The position numbers and the translations under genes were made by a program. A stretch of DNA of 17,510 nucleotides from Fen-999 sp035654135 (GTDB lineage: Bacteria > Pseudomonadota > Gammaproteobacteria > Burkholderiales > Rhodocyclaceae): assembly GCA_035654135.1 (NCBI GenBank), contig DASRXN010000176.1, forward strand, positions 1 through 17,510, written 5' to 3'. The notes beneath the pieces were generated by a model. The model was given only the letters and a program-made list of their open reading frames with translations. It was not told the origin of the DNA and did not search any database. Positions within the stretch are counted from its first letter, which is position 1; every line of letters starts with the position of its first letter. Positions 10,120 through 16,539 of the stretch are shown here, piece by piece.

Positions 10120-11904
10120 TCAGCGAGCGGCTCTCAGTTCCGGATCGGCGGCACGGCCGGAGATTGCCACCGGAGAACGGATTACGCTGGCGCTGCTGCG
10201 CATTTCGACGCTCGCCAGGCCTGAAATGGCGGCATTCTCCTGCCGGGAAACAGTCACCTGTCCTGAGGCCTGCATCAAGCCCGAGGAAAGCCGCAAGCCG
10301 TTGAGCCGGACCGCGCGGGCATCCGACGAGAACACACCGGACAGTCCCTCGAAGCCCGTGCTGCCACCGCGCACCACACCGCTTGTCCTGCCTGACGACC
10401 TGAGCGCACCCGCGAGATCGATGCGTCGCAGACTGCCGCGAACCACCTTGAAGGTACCTTCCGTGCGTAGCGCTTCGCCAAGGAGATTGAGCGCCGGGGC
10501 ATTGGCGGCGACAAGCATCCTGACGCTTGCCTCGCCTTCGATGAGGGATGGTCCGCCCAGAGCATCCAGCAGTTTGCCTGACGCAACGTGCTGCAATTCA
10601 AGATTGATGGTCATGCGGGCTTCCTCGTGATCCCTCACGACCATCCCGCTGCCGCTGAACAGGCCGTCGTAGGCGCGACCTTCCAACTTGTCGATCGCGA
10701 AGCGTCCGGGCGTGAGTTGCCCATGGAGTTCAATAGCCGAGAACACCAGTCGTGGGCTGAAAGGCGCCTTCCACTCGTTCGCGACGACCGACAGCGACAG
10801 ACCGTTCGGGCCGGGTACCGCCTCGGCTCGGAAATCGCCTGCATTCGGTCGTACAACAAATTTGGTCAGACCGTGCTGGACATCGAGTTCGGCGCGTCCT
10901 GCCAGGCCATCCAGCGACCCCCGGCCGAAATCGAGCGAGAGATCATCCACGTCAAGCCGCCGGATCGCGGAATTGCTCATGCCGGAAGGCTGAAACCAGC
11001 GGGAAATCCGCCCTAACCCGGCATCCTTGATACGAAGCCCTTCGACTCTTACTTCGCGGTACTGGTGGTCGCCGGTGAGCGAACCCAGTTCCGGCGCCAG
11101 ACGCACAACCTCGGCAGTCGCATAGGTCGTAGCGCCGACGTTGACGTGTTCCAGAATGATGACAGGCAACGGTACGAAGCTGACGTGCAGATTGCCGATC
11201 GTCACTACGTCATCGAGCGCTCGGGAAAGACGCTGTTCGAACTGAGGACGATATTCGTCATACGGATAAAGCACCACGCGCAGTACGGCGAGAACCACGG
11301 CACCGGCAACTGCCATGGCCACGAGCGAACCAAGTTTGACCCGGGCCTTGCGTCCAGGAAGGCGGACTGGGGCAGACTGGATATCAGGGCTGTCTTCCTC
11401 ACCGTAGGCCTTTTCGTATATGGCTTCTTCCTGCGCCTGCACGCGCCGCTGTCGCCGGGATGCCCACCAGGCCGCGACCGATGCCGGCAACGACTTCCGC
11501 GCCGGCGGCAGTGACATCGATTGCTCGCGCGGCCGCGTGGTGTTCTCCGTCATGCCGGAATCGACTGCCACTTCCTTGTCGAATACCGTAACGGCCGCCA
11601 ATGAGTGCTCCCGTGCTTCTACGGCGACGGGCACCTCCTCAGTCAGTGTTGGCGGGCCGCCCATGCTCTGCGCCATCCTCGCAGCATGCGCGTCCAGCGA
11701 CTCGATCAGATCCATCTGCAGAAGTTCGGCCAGCGCCGATTCGACCATCGCCGCATCGCCGGTCTTCTGTTTAAGCGCAGCGACGTCGGCAAACCCGTCG
11801 ACAAGGATCAGAACCATGCGCAGATTGCGCTGCACCAGTCGCGTCCGTTCGCGCACGGCCTCGTCGCCCGCGGCCGTCTTGAAGAAAATCAGATCGTCGT
11901 TCAT
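10120..11904 (-). CDS. AsmA-like membrane protein with a cytoplasmic N-terminal domain
   Basis: A 594-residue protein. Residues about 10-75 form a compact helical region (RNLRMVLILVDGFADVAALK, then a segment ending LAELLQMDLIESLD) resembling the small winged-helix-like modules of many betaproteobacterial proteins. A low-complexity linker (about 80-188) includes a Trp/Arg-rich patch (AAWWASRRQRRVQAQEE). One membrane segment lies at about 191-212. The rest looks AsmA-like: YRPQFEQRLSRALDDVVTIG just after the membrane, and a C-terminal region (about 450-594) with LRRIDLAGALRSSGRTSG and SGLMQASGQVTVSRQ. AsmA relatives act in outer-membrane lipid homeostasis; function here is inferred. Most AsmA proteins begin at the membrane segment, so about 190 cytoplasmic residues in front are unusual. 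The start ATG has GAGG directly against it, a weak site. The gene is divergent from tRNA-Asn. Confidence 0.75.
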   Translation of the reverse strand: MNDDLIFFKTAAGDEAVRERTRLVQRNLRMVLILVDGFADVAALKQKTGDAAMVESALAELLQMDLIESLDAHAARMAQSMGGPPTLTEEVPVAVEAREHSLAAVTVFDKEVAVDSGMTENTTRPREQSMSLPPARKSLPASVAAWWASRRQRRVQAQEEAIYEKAYGEEDSPDIQSAPVRLPGRKARVKLGSLVAMAVAGAVVLAVLRVVLYPYDEYRPQFEQRLSRALDDVVTIGNLHVSFVPLPVIILEHVNVGATTYATAEVVRLAPELGSLTGDHQYREVRVEGLRIKDAGLGRISRWFQPSGMSNSAIRRLDVDDLSLDFGRGSLDGLAGRAELDVQHGLTKFVVRPNAGDFRAEAVPGPNGLSLSVVANEWKAPFSPRLVFSAIELHGQLTPGRFAIDKLEGRAYDGLFSGSGMVVRDHEEARMTINLELQHVASGKLLDALGGPSLIEGEASVRMLVAANAPALNLLGEALRTEGTFKVVRGSLRRIDLAGALRSSGRTSGVVRGGSTGFEGLSGVFSSDARAVRLNGLRLSSGLMQASGQVTVSRQENAAISGLASVEMRSSASVIRSPVAISGRAADPELRAAR

Positions 11905-11910
11905 CCTCGC

Positions 11911-11939
11911 TTGACGGTTCGAGCCGAAATGTCTAATAT
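11911..11939 (+). promoter_or_regulatory. Sigma70 promoter of tRNA-Asn
   Basis: TTGACG (11911-11916) and TAATAT (11934-11939) are separated by exactly 17 bp, each matching consensus at 5/6 and 4/6 or better. Transcription would start near 11946, about 9 nt before the mature tRNA. A GC-rich stretch (CGCGCC) follows the -10 box, as in stringently controlled stable-RNA promoters. The -35 box is only 6 nt from the start codon of the divergent AsmA-like gene. Confidence 0.75.
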
Positions 11940-11954
11940 CCGCGCCTCTTCAGT

Positions 11955-12030
11955 TCCCCGATAGCTCAGTCGGTAGAGCGACGGACTGTTAATCCGCAGG
12001 TCCCTGGTTCGAGCCCAGGTCGGGGAGCCA
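11955..12030 (+). tRNA. tRNA-Asn (anticodon GTT)
   Basis: A 76-nt cloverleaf. The acceptor arms TCCCCGA (11955-11961) and TCGGGGA (12020-12026) pair perfectly. The D arm is GCTC/GAGC, and the anticodon loop CTGTTAA has GTT at 11988-11990. The T arm contains GGTTCGAGCCC. Discriminator G is followed by an encoded CCA at 12028-12030. It reads AAC/AAU codons. Its own promoter and terminator flank it, so it is probably a single-gene transcript. Confidence 0.97.
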
Positions 12031-12056
12031 AAAGAATAACAAAGAATCAACGATAT

Positions 12057-12080
12057 AGGCCACTCTCGAGTGGCCTTTTT
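12057..12080 (+). terminator. Rho-independent terminator after tRNA-Asn
   Basis: AGGCCACT (12057-12064) and AGTGGCCT (12069-12076) form an 8-bp stem with loop CTCG, followed by a T run (12076-12080). It lies 26 nt after the tRNA CCA end, on the tRNA strand. From here to 12202 I see no further feature. Confidence 0.85.
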
Positions 12081-12202
12081 CTTTGGTATTTCCTGCATCA
12101 AGGCGCATTTTTCTGGCAGCTTTTTTGTGTTGTTCACTTGCCACGATAGCGGATGATAACCGAATAGGTTTCTGGTGAAGAACCTGTGAACATAGAGAAT
12201 TC

Positions 12203-12634
12203 ATGCTCAAACTAACCAATATTGATCTGACGACAGACCATTCTGCTGCGCGCTACGTAAAAACAGAAATCGTCATCGTCACATTCGCCCGACAGGACGG
12301 CGAGTTGGTTAGCCTTGAAGGCCCGAACCGTTACCGGATAGGAGATGCCCTGATTACCGGCACGACCGGCAGTCGGTGGAGTGTTTCTCGTCACCGCTTT
12401 GACATGAAGTATCAGGCTGTTCCGCCCACCTTGGCTGGGGCAGATGGTCGCTACGAAGCGAGACCGATACCGGTTCTCGCCAAGCAAATTTCCGAGTTCT
12501 TCACCGCAGAACGTTCAGCCGGCGGTGATGTCCTTCGTGGAAATGCTGGAGATTGGCTGTTGCAATATGGGCCAGGGGATTTTGGGGTCGCCGAACACCA
12601 CCGATTCATGCAGGTCTACAGGAAAATTGGGTAG
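12203..12634 (+). CDS. Small PGDYG-motif protein with an internal duplication
   Basis: A 143-residue soluble protein with no signal peptide or membrane segment and no cysteine. Two similar segments are visible: GDALITGTTGSRWSVSRHRF (47-66) and GDWLLQYGPGDFGVAEHHRF (116-135), each followed by a Tyr-containing stretch. The second carries PGDFG, close to the motif that names the PGDYG family, whose biochemical function I do not know. The ATG at 12203 has only a weak upstream AGAGAA. It sits alone between the tRNA-Asn terminator and the convergent end of the nif block. By eye it is less GC-rich than the nif genes, so it may have a separate history. I infer no function. Confidence 0.7.
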   Translation: MLKLTNIDLTTDHSAARYVKTEIVIVTFARQDGELVSLEGPNRYRIGDALITGTTGSRWSVSRHRFDMKYQAVPPTLAGADGRYEARPIPVLAKQISEFFTAERSAGGDVLRGNAGDWLLQYGPGDFGVAEHHRFMQVYRKIG

Positions 12635-12677
12635 CCAAATGGATTTCCGGTGAAAACTCTGTCTCAGCCTGGCTACC
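12630..12677. repeat. Inverted repeat at the end of the PGDYG-type gene
   Basis: GGTAGCCA (12630-12637, overlapping the TAG stop) and TGGCTACC (12670-12677) are perfect 8-bp inverted copies 32 bp apart. There is no T tract and the loop is long, so a terminator role is doubtful. The remaining bases to 12807 show no gene that I can support. Confidence 0.4.
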
Positions 12678-12807
12678 GAATGCCCACCCTCCTCGCCCGC
12701 CTTGAGCCTCTTGTCTACCGGCTGGCTGCCTATTTTGTCCTGTCTGTACTCGACGATCCGGCAGTGCTGGCGATGGCGTTTTGTTGATGGACGCGCCTGA
12801 ATAAATT

Positions 12808-14016
12808 CTAGGCGTACTGCGGCGCGAAATCCGTTTCCGGCTGCTCGCTGGGGCCCTTTTCACCCCAGTAGGGCGATATCTTGCGCAACTGGGCAATGAT
12901 GGGCGGCACGGCGGCAATCACCCGATCGACCTCGGCTTCGGTGTTGTAGCGCGACAGCGAGAAGCGGATGGTACCGTGCGCTGCGGTGTAGGGAATGCCC
13001 ATCGCGCGCATGACGTGCGAAGGCTCCAGCGAACCCGAGGTGCAGGCCGAGCCGGACGAGGCGGCGATGCCCTGCTTGTTCAGGAGCAGCAGGATCGCCT
13101 CGCCCTCGACGAACTCGAAGGCGATGCTGGCGGTATTGGGCAGGCGGTTGGCGGTATCGCCGGTGGCGAAGGCTCGCGGCACCTGGGCCAGGATGCCGAC
13201 CTCCAGCTTGTCGCGCAGGCGCTTCACCTCGGTGTTCTCGAAGGCCATGTGTTCCTTCGCCTGGGCGCAGGCAACGCCCAAGCCGACGATGGACGCCGAG
13301 TTCTCGGTGCCGGCTCGCCGGCCGCGCTCCTGATGGCCGCCGCGCAGGAAGGGACGGAAACGCAGGCCACGCCGCAGGTACAGCACGCCGATGCCCTTTG
13401 GCGCATGCAGCTTGTGGCCGGAGAGCGAGAGCATGCCGATCGTGCTGTTCTTCAGGTCGATGGGCACCTTGCCGACCGCCTGCACGGCGTCGGTGTGGAA
13501 CATCACGCCGGCTTCATGCGCCATTCCGGCCATCTGCTCGATGGGGAAAATGGTGCCGGACTCGTTGTTGGCCCACATCGAGGTAACGAGCGCGATACGC
13601 GGCGAGAGCAGGGCCTTGTATGCGTCGAGATCGAGGCGGCCGCGCTTGTCGACCTTCAGGCGATGGATGGTGACGCCTTCCTTCTCCAGTTGGTCGCAGA
13701 CCGACAGGATGGCCGGATGCTCGACGACTGTCGTGATGATGGCATTGCGCTCGGGCTGGGCCTTGAGCGCCGAGTAAATGGCGGCGGAGTTCGACTCGGT
13801 GCCGCAGGAGGTGAATACGATTTCCGAATCGTGCTCGGCGCCGAGCAGCTCCTGCACGCGGGCACGCGCTTCCTTGAGCGCTTGGCCGACCTTGTTGCCG
13901 AAGCTGTGCATCGACGAGGCGTTGCCGAACTGTTCGGTGAAGAAAGGCAGCATGGCCTCGACCACGCCCGGGTCGCAGGCCGTCGTCGCGTTGTTATCGA
14001 AGTAGATGGGTTTCAT
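12808..14016 (-). CDS. nifS: Cysteine desulfurase NifS
   Basis: A PLP enzyme that takes sulfur from cysteine as a persulfide and passes it to NifU for nitrogenase Fe-S clusters. It has 402 residues, the normal length. Key residues: His100 (TTVVEHPA), Asp176 and Gln179 (HTDAVQA), PLP Lys202 in SLSGHKLHAPKGIGVLYLR, and catalytic Cys325 in SSGSACTSGSLEPSHV. The YFDNNATT start is typical. The ATG is preceded by GAGGGG about 8 nt upstream. The gene starts 12 bp after nifU ends, so the two are co-transcribed, and the nif-type NifU next door identifies it as NifS rather than housekeeping IscS. It is the last nif gene in this direction; no nifV or nifW follows. The C-terminus (after about 385) is short and polar. 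Confidence 0.97.
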   Translation of the reverse strand: MKPIYFDNNATTACDPGVVEAMLPFFTEQFGNASSMHSFGNKVGQALKEARARVQELLGAEHDSEIVFTSCGTESNSAAIYSALKAQPERNAIITTVVEHPAILSVCDQLEKEGVTIHRLKVDKRGRLDLDAYKALLSPRIALVTSMWANNESGTIFPIEQMAGMAHEAGVMFHTDAVQAVGKVPIDLKNSTIGMLSLSGHKLHAPKGIGVLYLRRGLRFRPFLRGGHQERGRRAGTENSASIVGLGVACAQAKEHMAFENTEVKRLRDKLEVGILAQVPRAFATGDTANRLPNTASIAFEFVEGEAILLLLNKQGIAASSGSACTSGSLEPSHVMRAMGIPYTAAHGTIRFSLSRYNTEAEVDRVIAAVPPIIAQLRKISPYWGEKGPSEQPETDFAPQYA

Positions 14017-14028
14017 GTCAGTGGCCCC

Positions 14029-14907
14029 TCAGTGCCCGGTGGGCTTGTGCTGGCTGACCGGCAGTACGCGCACCATCTCGTTCAGCGCCTCGACGAGCTT
14101 CGACTGGATGCCGCCCAGCGTCGCCTGTTCCATCATGCAGCCGTGACAGGCGCCCTGCAGCTTGACGTAGATGTTGCGGCCCTCGACCTCGACGATCTCG
14201 ATGTCGCCGTGGTCGCGCTGCAGTTGCGGGCGGATCTCCTCGATCACTTCCTCGATCTTGCGCATGCGCTGGTAGTTGGTCAGCTTGGGCTTGCCATTGA
14301 CCAGGGCAGGCTTGGCTTCGACCACCGGCGCGGTGCAGCGCTCGCCGGCCACTTTGGTCAGGATTTCCTCGATGCCCTCGTGGCAAGTGGCGCAGCTGCC
14401 GCCGGCCTTGGTGTAGTTCGTGATCTGCTCGACCGTCGACAGGTTGTTGGCGCGTATCGTTTCCTCGATCAGCACGGCGTCTATGGCGAAGCACTTGCAG
14501 ACAAGCGCGCCCTCCTCGTGGTCGTCCTTCCACACTTCGCCGCGGTAGTTGGCGATGGCCGCATGCAGCGCCTCACGCCCCATCACCGAGCAGTGCATCT
14601 TCTCGGGCGGCAGGCCGTCGAGGTAGTCGGCGATGTCCTGGTTGGTGACTTTGAGTGCCTCGTCGAGCGTCTTGCCCTTGACGATCTCAGTCAGCGCCGA
14701 GCTCGACGCGATGGCCGAGCCGCAGCCGAAGGTCTGGAAGCGCGCGTCGGTGATGCGCTCGCTCTCGGGATCGACCTTGAGCATCAGGCGCAGCGCATCG
14801 CCGCACGAGATAGAGCCGACGTCGCCGACGCCATTGGCCTCGTCAAGAACGCCCGAGTTGCGCGGGCTGAAGAAGTGTTCCTTGACCTTTTCGGAATAGT
14901 CCCACAT
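14029..14907 (-). CDS. nifU: Nitrogenase Fe-S scaffold NifU
   Basis: A modular scaffold of 292 residues that assembles [2Fe-2S] and [4Fe-4S] clusters with sulfur from NifS and passes them to nitrogenase proteins. The IscU-like domain (1-125) has Cys35, Cys62 and Cys106. The central domain has four permanent-cluster cysteines: Cys137, Cys139, Cys172 and Cys175 (VCKCF, SCATC). The C-terminal Nfu domain (about 213-282) has Cys254 and Cys257 in GACHGCMME. All three modules are intact, which separates it from housekeeping IscU. The start ATG has AGGAG 6 nt upstream, overlapping the iscA stop. It belongs to the iscA-nifU-nifS unit. Confidence 0.97.
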   Translation of the reverse strand: MWDYSEKVKEHFFSPRNSGVLDEANGVGDVGSISCGDALRLMLKVDPESERITDARFQTFGCGSAIASSSALTEIVKGKTLDEALKVTNQDIADYLDGLPPEKMHCSVMGREALHAAIANYRGEVWKDDHEEGALVCKCFAIDAVLIEETIRANNLSTVEQITNYTKAGGSCATCHEGIEEILTKVAGERCTAPVVEAKPALVNGKPKLTNYQRMRKIEEVIEEIRPQLQRDHGDIEIVEVEGRNIYVKLQGACHGCMMEQATLGGIQSKLVEALNEMVRVLPVSQHKPTGH

Positions 14908-14916
14908 GGCGCGCTC

Positions 14917-15240
14917 CTAGAAGCTGAAAGACTTGCCACAGCCGCAGGCGGCCTTGGCGTTGGGGTTGTCGAACTTGAAGCCGCTCTCGGTCATGGTGTC
15001 GATGAAGTCGATGGTCAGGCCATTGACCAGCGGCCTGGTGACCGGGTCGACGAACATCCTGATGCCGCCGACCTCGATGGTCGTGTCGTCCGCACCCGCT
15101 GTCGCGACCAGCCTCACGCCGTACTGGTAGCCGGAACAACCGCCTCCGGCGACGGACACGCGCAGGCCGGCGACCGGGGTTTCGGAAAACTTGATGAAGC
15201 GCTTGATGGCCTTTTCGGCACTCGGTGTCAGTTGGATCAC
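14917..15240 (-). CDS. iscA: Nif-type A-type Fe-S carrier (IscA/HesB family)
   Basis: An iron-sulfur carrier or alternative scaffold of 107 residues. The three ligand cysteines of the family are present: Cys35 in GGGCSGYQYG and the paired cysteines in AACGCGKSF near the C-terminus. Nif-linked copies are often called nifIscA. The start is GTG at 15240, giving MIQLTPSAEKAIKRF, with GGAG 6 nt upstream. It is the first gene after the sigma54 promoter 15274-15289 and lies 9 bp before nifU, so it leads the iscA-nifU-nifS operon. Confidence 0.94.
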   Translation of the reverse strand: MIQLTPSAEKAIKRFIKFSETPVAGLRVSVAGGGCSGYQYGVRLVATAGADDTTIEVGGIRMFVDPVTRPLVNGLTIDFIDTMTESGFKFDNPNAKAACGCGKSFSF

Positions 15241-15273
15241 GGCTCTCTCCTTGGGGAAGGTCTACCAAGGAAG

Positions 15274-15289
15274 TGCAAAGCCCGTGCCA
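15274..15289 (-). promoter_or_regulatory. Sigma54 (-24/-12) promoter of iscA-nifU-nifS
   Basis: Reading the minus strand, TGGCAC (15289-15284) and TTGCA (15278-15274) are separated by 5 nt. This matches the RpoN consensus TGGCAC-N5-TTGCW at every defined position. The transcript should start near 15263, 23 nt before the iscA GTG. Sigma54 promoters need an activator; NifA is expected here. Confidence 0.93.
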
Positions 15290-15345
15290 CGCGCTCCGGA
15301 ATATGAAAACGCTTTGGCGGCAGTGACTTGGCTTGGGAAACCGCT

Positions 15346-15361
15346 TGTCGCAAACGCGACA
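15346..15361 (-). promoter_or_regulatory. NifA upstream activator site (TGT-N10-ACA)
   Basis: TGT (15346-15348), ten bases, ACA (15359-15361): the NifA-binding consensus. It is centred about 90 bp upstream of the predicted start of the iscA transcript, within the usual range. It lies inside a longer perfect palindrome, CTTGTCGC-AAAC-GCGACAAG (15344-15363), which ends 1 bp before the stop codon of the upstream gene and could also slow or end read-through transcription. Confidence 0.85.
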
Positions 15362-15363
15362 AG

Positions 15364-15714
15364 TCAGCCGATCAGAACTTCGTAGGCGTTGCGAAGCAGT
15401 GCGAGTTCGACCGGCGGCAGGCCGCGCGCCTCGGTGATGGCGACGAAACGGCCGCCGATGGCTTCCGCCGCCGCGAAGGGGGGATCGATGCTGGTGAAGC
15501 CGGCCAGCAGCACCGGCACGACGCCGTCGACGGTATCGACGTCCATCCGGAAATCGGCGACGACCTCAAGCGAACCGGCGGGCAGCGCCATGCGTTCCTC
15601 GGCAACAGTCAATGGCCCACGGGCCAGCACCGTGTCGGGGAAGCGCAGGAAGCGCGTGCGCGCGCTGGTCTTCTGCTTGTGGAACAGAATCAGCCGCGGC
15701 GCAGCGCCACTCAT
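15364..15714 (-). CDS. Conserved-looking small protein in the nif block, function unknown
   Basis: I do not recognise this 116-residue protein. It has no cysteine, no signal peptide and no membrane helix. It starts MSGAAPRLILFHKQKT and ends ELALLRNAYEVLIG; the middle (about 28-85) alternates hydrophobic and charged positions, suggesting a beta-rich fold, with VADFRMDVDTVDGVVPVLLA as a notable acidic stretch. The frame is open further upstream to 15906, but I chose ATG 15714 because it overlaps the ferredoxin stop (ATGA), a common mark of translational coupling. The coupling suggests it works with, or is made in step with, the [2Fe-2S] ferredoxin. It is the last gene before the iscA promoter. 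Confidence 0.75.
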   Translation of the reverse strand: MSGAAPRLILFHKQKTSARTRFLRFPDTVLARGPLTVAEERMALPAGSLEVVADFRMDVDTVDGVVPVLLAGFTSIDPPFAAAEAIGGRFVAITEARGLPPVELALLRNAYEVLIG

Positions 15715-16037
15715 CACCACATGTCCGCCGGCGCGCGCAGGCGCTCGACCGGCTTGTCGCCGAGCAGGTGCTCGTCGAAAATGGCCGCGACGTCGTCCTT
15801 GCTGACGCCCGAGTAGAACACCCCCTCTGGATAGACGAGCACGTTCGGTCCCTGGCCGCAGGGGCCGATACAGCCGCAAGGCGTGACCATCACCTTGTCG
15901 AAGCACTGGCGCTGCTGGAACTGGAACATGAACTCGTCCACCACCTCGGCGCAGCCGTTCTGGCCGCAGGAGCCGCGCGGATGCCCCGGCGGCCGCTGCG
16001 TCGCGCAGACGAAGACATGCTTCTGCGGTCTCGGCAT
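15714..16037 (-). CDS. Thioredoxin-like [2Fe-2S] ferredoxin, nif-linked
   Basis: A 107-residue electron carrier of the thioredoxin-fold (Shethna type) class. The ligands are visible as Cys11 and Cys24 (C-x12-C) plus Cys56 and Cys60 in GCIGPCGQGPNVLVYPEG. Cys29, Cys45 and Cys54 are extra. It resembles ferredoxins encoded beside nif genes in Azotobacter and relatives, where an electron-transfer or protective role in nitrogen fixation is proposed; the partner here is inferred. ATG 16037 was chosen over an upstream in-frame start because MPRPQKHVFVC matches the family and it follows the fdxB stop by 4 bp. Its stop overlaps the next start. Confidence 0.88.
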   Translation of the reverse strand: MPRPQKHVFVCATQRPPGHPRGSCGQNGCAEVVDEFMFQFQQRQCFDKVMVTPCGCIGPCGQGPNVLVYPEGVFYSGVSKDDVAAIFDEHLLGDKPVERLRAPADMW

Positions 16038-16041
16038 GCGC

Positions 16042-16323
16042 TTACGCCTCGACGAACTTGAAGCAGCCCTTCGGGCAGGTGCGGCCGCAGGCGCCGCAAC
16101 CGATGCAATCCATCGCATTGTGGACGACCATCATGGCCTTGGCGTCCTCGTCGTCCCAATCGTCGTCGACCTCGTCGTCGCCGCGGTCCTGCAGGGTCAG
16201 TACATCGCGCGGACAGACCTTGAAGCAGCGGCCGCAGCCGATGCAAACCTTGGAGTCGATGGACTCCACATAAACCGGGGTCCAGGGGGTACCGCCCCGG
16301 GTAACGGCAGCAGCGGCAGTCAT
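16042..16323 (-). CDS. fdxB: Nif-specific ferredoxin III (2[4Fe-4S])
   Basis: A 93-residue ferredoxin with two cluster motifs, CIGCGRCFKVCP (27-38) and CIGCGACGRTCP (about 73-84), each a full CxxCxxCxxxCP. Between them is an acidic insert (DDEVDDDWDDED) seen in the nif FdxB type. The N-terminal GGTPWTPVYVESID is also typical. It is thought to donate electrons in nitrogenase cofactor assembly. AAAGGA lies about 8 nt before the ATG. The gene starts 4 bp after the Rop-like gene ends and is in the nifX-DUF269-DUF683-fdxB order common in Proteobacteria. Confidence 0.95.
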   Translation of the reverse strand: MTAAAAVTRGGTPWTPVYVESIDSKVCIGCGRCFKVCPRDVLTLQDRGDDEVDDDWDDEDAKAMMVVHNAMDCIGCGACGRTCPKGCFKFVEA

Positions 16324-16327
16324 GGTG

Positions 16328-16537
16328 TCATCCTTTCTGCAAAGTGGTCAAACGTGAATTCGCTTCCGCCCAGGCGCGGCAGGCATCGAAGGTCGATTGC
16401 GCCAGCGCCGGGATTTCCTCGTAGGCGGCGGGCAGCCGCTCCTCGACCAGGTCGTGCATCTGGCCGGCCCATTCGCTGGCGATGCGCTTGAGCCGCTTCA
16501 CTTCCTTTTCGAGGTCCTTGATCTCGTCTTCCGACAT
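16328..16537 (-). CDS. Rop-like (DUF683, CCE_0567 family) nif protein
   Basis: A small 69-residue, largely helical protein. It starts MSEDEIKDLEKEVKRLKRIA, a strong heptad pattern, followed by a second helix (EIPALAQSTFDACRAWAEAN), so it likely forms a helical hairpin that dimerises. Such proteins occur almost only in nif clusters next to nifX and fdxB; their role is not established. The longer open frame upstream to 16756 lies inside the DUF269 gene in another frame, so ATG 16537, 2 bp after the DUF269 stop, is preferred. Confidence 0.88.
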   Translation of the reverse strand: MSEDEIKDLEKEVKRLKRIASEWAGQMHDLVEERLPAAYEEIPALAQSTFDACRAWAEANSRLTTLQKG

Positions 16538-16539
16538 GG

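Noticed and set aside
12635..12807. Possible short gene or remnant downstream of nifS
   Set aside because: Short open frames exist, but none has a ribosome-binding site or recognisable sequence.
12976..15306. 776-codon open frame on the plus strand across nifS, nifU and iscA
   Set aside because: It is antisense to three genes with intact family motifs; long open antisense frames are expected from strong GC codon bias. Its composition is repetitive Gly/Ala/Asp/Arg with no domain I know.
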